A DNA stretch of 16,417 nucleotides from an uncultured Lachnospiraceae bacterium (GTDB lineage Bacteria; Bacillota; Clostridia; Lachnospirales; Lachnospiraceae), in the NCBI GenBank assembly GCA_900554925.1, contig USJG01000038.1:1-16417 (forward strand), in the 5' to 3' direction. Made by a program: the position numbers and the translations under genes. The notes beneath the pieces are model-generated. The model saw only the letters and a program-made list of their open reading frames with translations, ran no database searches and was not told where the DNA came from. Positions 15,046-16,417 of this stretch are shown here, in pieces. The first letter of the stretch is position 1; each line of letters begins with the position of its first letter.

Positions 15046-16417
15046 ATGAAAAAGAAAGAATGGAAGAAATTTTTATCTTATTATAAACCTTACAAAAAAA
15101 TGTTTGCGGCAGACATGTTCTTTGCCTGCCTGGGTGCTGCTGTAACTTTAATAATTCCACTAATTATCCGTTACATTACCAGCGATGTAATATACCGTGA
15201 ACCCACCGAATCTTTGCATATCATCCTGATGCTCTCCGGCGGTATGGCCGCCCTTGTTCTGCTGGAATGCTATTGCAACTATTTTATCGCCTACTATGGA
15301 CACATCATGGGCGCTAAAATGGAGTACAATATGAGGAATGAGATTTTTTCCCATTATCAGAAATTATCCTTCAGCTTTTTCGACAACCAGAAGGTAGGCC
15401 AGCTGATGAGCCGCGTTACCAATGATTTATTTGACATCAGCGAGCTGTTTCATCATGGACCCGAAGATATTGTTATTTCCATTATCAAGCTGTTTGGCTC
15501 CTTTGCCATTCTACTTTCCATCAACTGGCGCCTGGCCCTTGTGGCATTTGCCGTAGTTCCTGTTATGCTGATATATGCTTTCTATTTCAATGTCCGCATG
15601 AAACGGGCCTTTGTAAAAAACAGAGCAAGAATTGCTGATATTAATGCACAGATTGAGGACAATCTTTCCGGTATCAGGGTTGTCAAATCCTTTGCCAATG
15701 AAGAAATGGAAATGGATAAATTTAAAGTGGGTAATGACCGGTTTGTTGAAAGTAAAAAAGAAAGCTACAAATATATGGGACTTTACAATTCCGGTCTTGG
15801 CGCTTTTACTACATTGATCAATGTAGTGGTTATTGCAACCGGCGCTTTATTTATCACTGTAAATATTATCACCATCACTGACCTGATCACTTTCCTGCTT
15901 TATATTAATAATTTTACAGACCCTATTAAAAAACTGATCAGCTTCACCGAACAATTCCAGAACGGCGCCTCCGGTTACAGCAGATTTCTTGAAATCTTAA
16001 ATATTAACCCTGATATTGTAGATAAACCCGACGCAAAAGAACTGGTAAATGCAAAGGGAGACATTACCTTTGAAAATGTTTATTTCCGCTATGAAGATGA
16101 TTCTGAAACCGTCCTTTCAAACTTAAATCTTCATGTAAAAGAAGGCGAATATATTGCGCTGGTGGGCACCTCCGGCGTGGGAAAATCCACGCTCTGTAGT
16201 CTGATACCCAGATTTTATGATGTGACGGAAGGCCGCATTTTAATTGATGGCACCGATATTCGAAACTTTACCTTAAAAAGCCTTCGCAGCAACATCGGTA
16301 TTGTGCAGCAGGATGTATACCTTTTTACCGGCAGCGTTATGGACAATATCCGCTACGGACGTCCCGACGCAACAGACGCGGAAATCGTGGCCGCTGCTCA
16401 AAACGCCAATGCCCATG
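15046..16417 (+). CDS. ABC exporter half-transporter, fused membrane and ATPase domains (3' end outside window)
   Basis: 457 residues are visible from an ATG at 15046 after CAGGAG. An MsbA/LmrA-type exporter membrane domain with six helices spans about 18-300. It includes FSFFDNQKVGQLMSRVTND (109-127), the usual cytoplasmic loop motif of type IV exporters, and a coupling-helix region around NLSGIRVVKSFANE (206-219). The nucleotide-binding domain begins near 337: ITFENVYFRYED with an A-loop tyrosine, Walker A GTSGVGKST (374-382), and Q-loop IVQQDVYLF (419-427). The signature LSGGQ, Walker B and H-loop lie beyond the edge. It would work as a dimer, either homodimer or with a second half-transporter encoded downstream. 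Substrate (drug, lipid or peptide) cannot be told. No accessory gene is seen on this side. Confidence 0.93.
   Translation, partial: MKKKEWKKFLSYYKPYKKMFAADMFFACLGAAVTLIIPLIIRYITSDVIYREPTESLHIILMLSGGMAALVLLECYCNYFIAYYGHIMGAKMEYNMRNEIFSHYQKLSFSFFDNQKVGQLMSRVTNDLFDISELFHHGPEDIVISIIKLFGSFAILLSINWRLALVAFAVVPVMLIYAFYFNVRMKRAFVKNRARIADINAQIEDNLSGIRVVKSFANEEMEMDKFKVGNDRFVESKKESYKYMGLYNSGLGAFTTLINVVVIATGALFITVNIITITDLITFLLYINNFTDPIKKLISFTEQFQNGASGYSRFLEILNINPDIVDKPDAKELVNAKGDITFENVYFRYEDDSETVLSNLNLHVKEGEYIALVGTSGVGKSTLCSLIPRFYDVTEGRILIDGTDIRNFTLKSLRSNIGIVQQDVYLFTGSVMDNIRYGRPDATDAEIVAAAQNANAH

Overview
The window reads as chromosomal DNA of a low-to-moderate GC anaerobic Firmicute, most likely a Lachnospiraceae-type Clostridium. 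This is inferred from strong AGGAGG-type ribosome binding sites, TTGACA/TATAAT-type promoters, a tRNA without encoded CCA, and the gene families present. No insertion sequence, phage gene, CRISPR array or integrase was seen. The contents look like resident housekeeping and bioenergetic genes.

Left part, all on the minus strand: a membrane-anchored HtrA/DegP-like PDZ protein (1-1290, 3' end outside the window) in which the positions of the His, Asp and Ser triad all appear to be replaced. Its promoter region carries a perfect inverted repeat. Next is a tRNA-Pro(CGG) with its own consensus promoter.

Centre (1662-11207, minus strand, transcribed right to left): ten tightly packed genes for an Mrp/Mbh-type multisubunit cation/proton antiporter, in the order E, F, G, MbhD-like (DUF4040), MbhE-MrpB fusion, C, then four large ND2/ND4/ND5-like channel subunits. 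Most junctions are overlaps or 0-16 base gaps; the only larger one is the 87 bases before the last gene. All four large subunits keep the transmembrane Glu and the three Lys expected of proton or Na+ channels. No hydrogenase, NuoH-like or iron-sulfur subunit lies in the cluster, so as seen it is a non-redox antiporter with twice the usual number of channel subunits. trmB (tRNA m7G46 methyltransferase) and trxA (thioredoxin) lie immediately upstream on the same strand with no convincing promoter between them and the antiporter genes, so one long trmB-trxA-mrp transcript is plausible.

Right part: a divergent promoter region (12253-12458) separates trmB from a plus-strand D-alanyl-D-alanine carboxypeptidase (PBP5/DacF family) with a C-terminal membrane anchor. 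It converges on, and overlaps by 20 bases, a minus-strand DEDDh 3'-5' exonuclease-like protein with an extra Cys/His-containing C-terminal region. A hairpin with a T-rich tail, placed to terminate the exonuclease transcript, lies inside the carboxypeptidase coding sequence. A second divergent promoter region (14893-15045) leads to an ABC exporter half-transporter that runs off the right edge.
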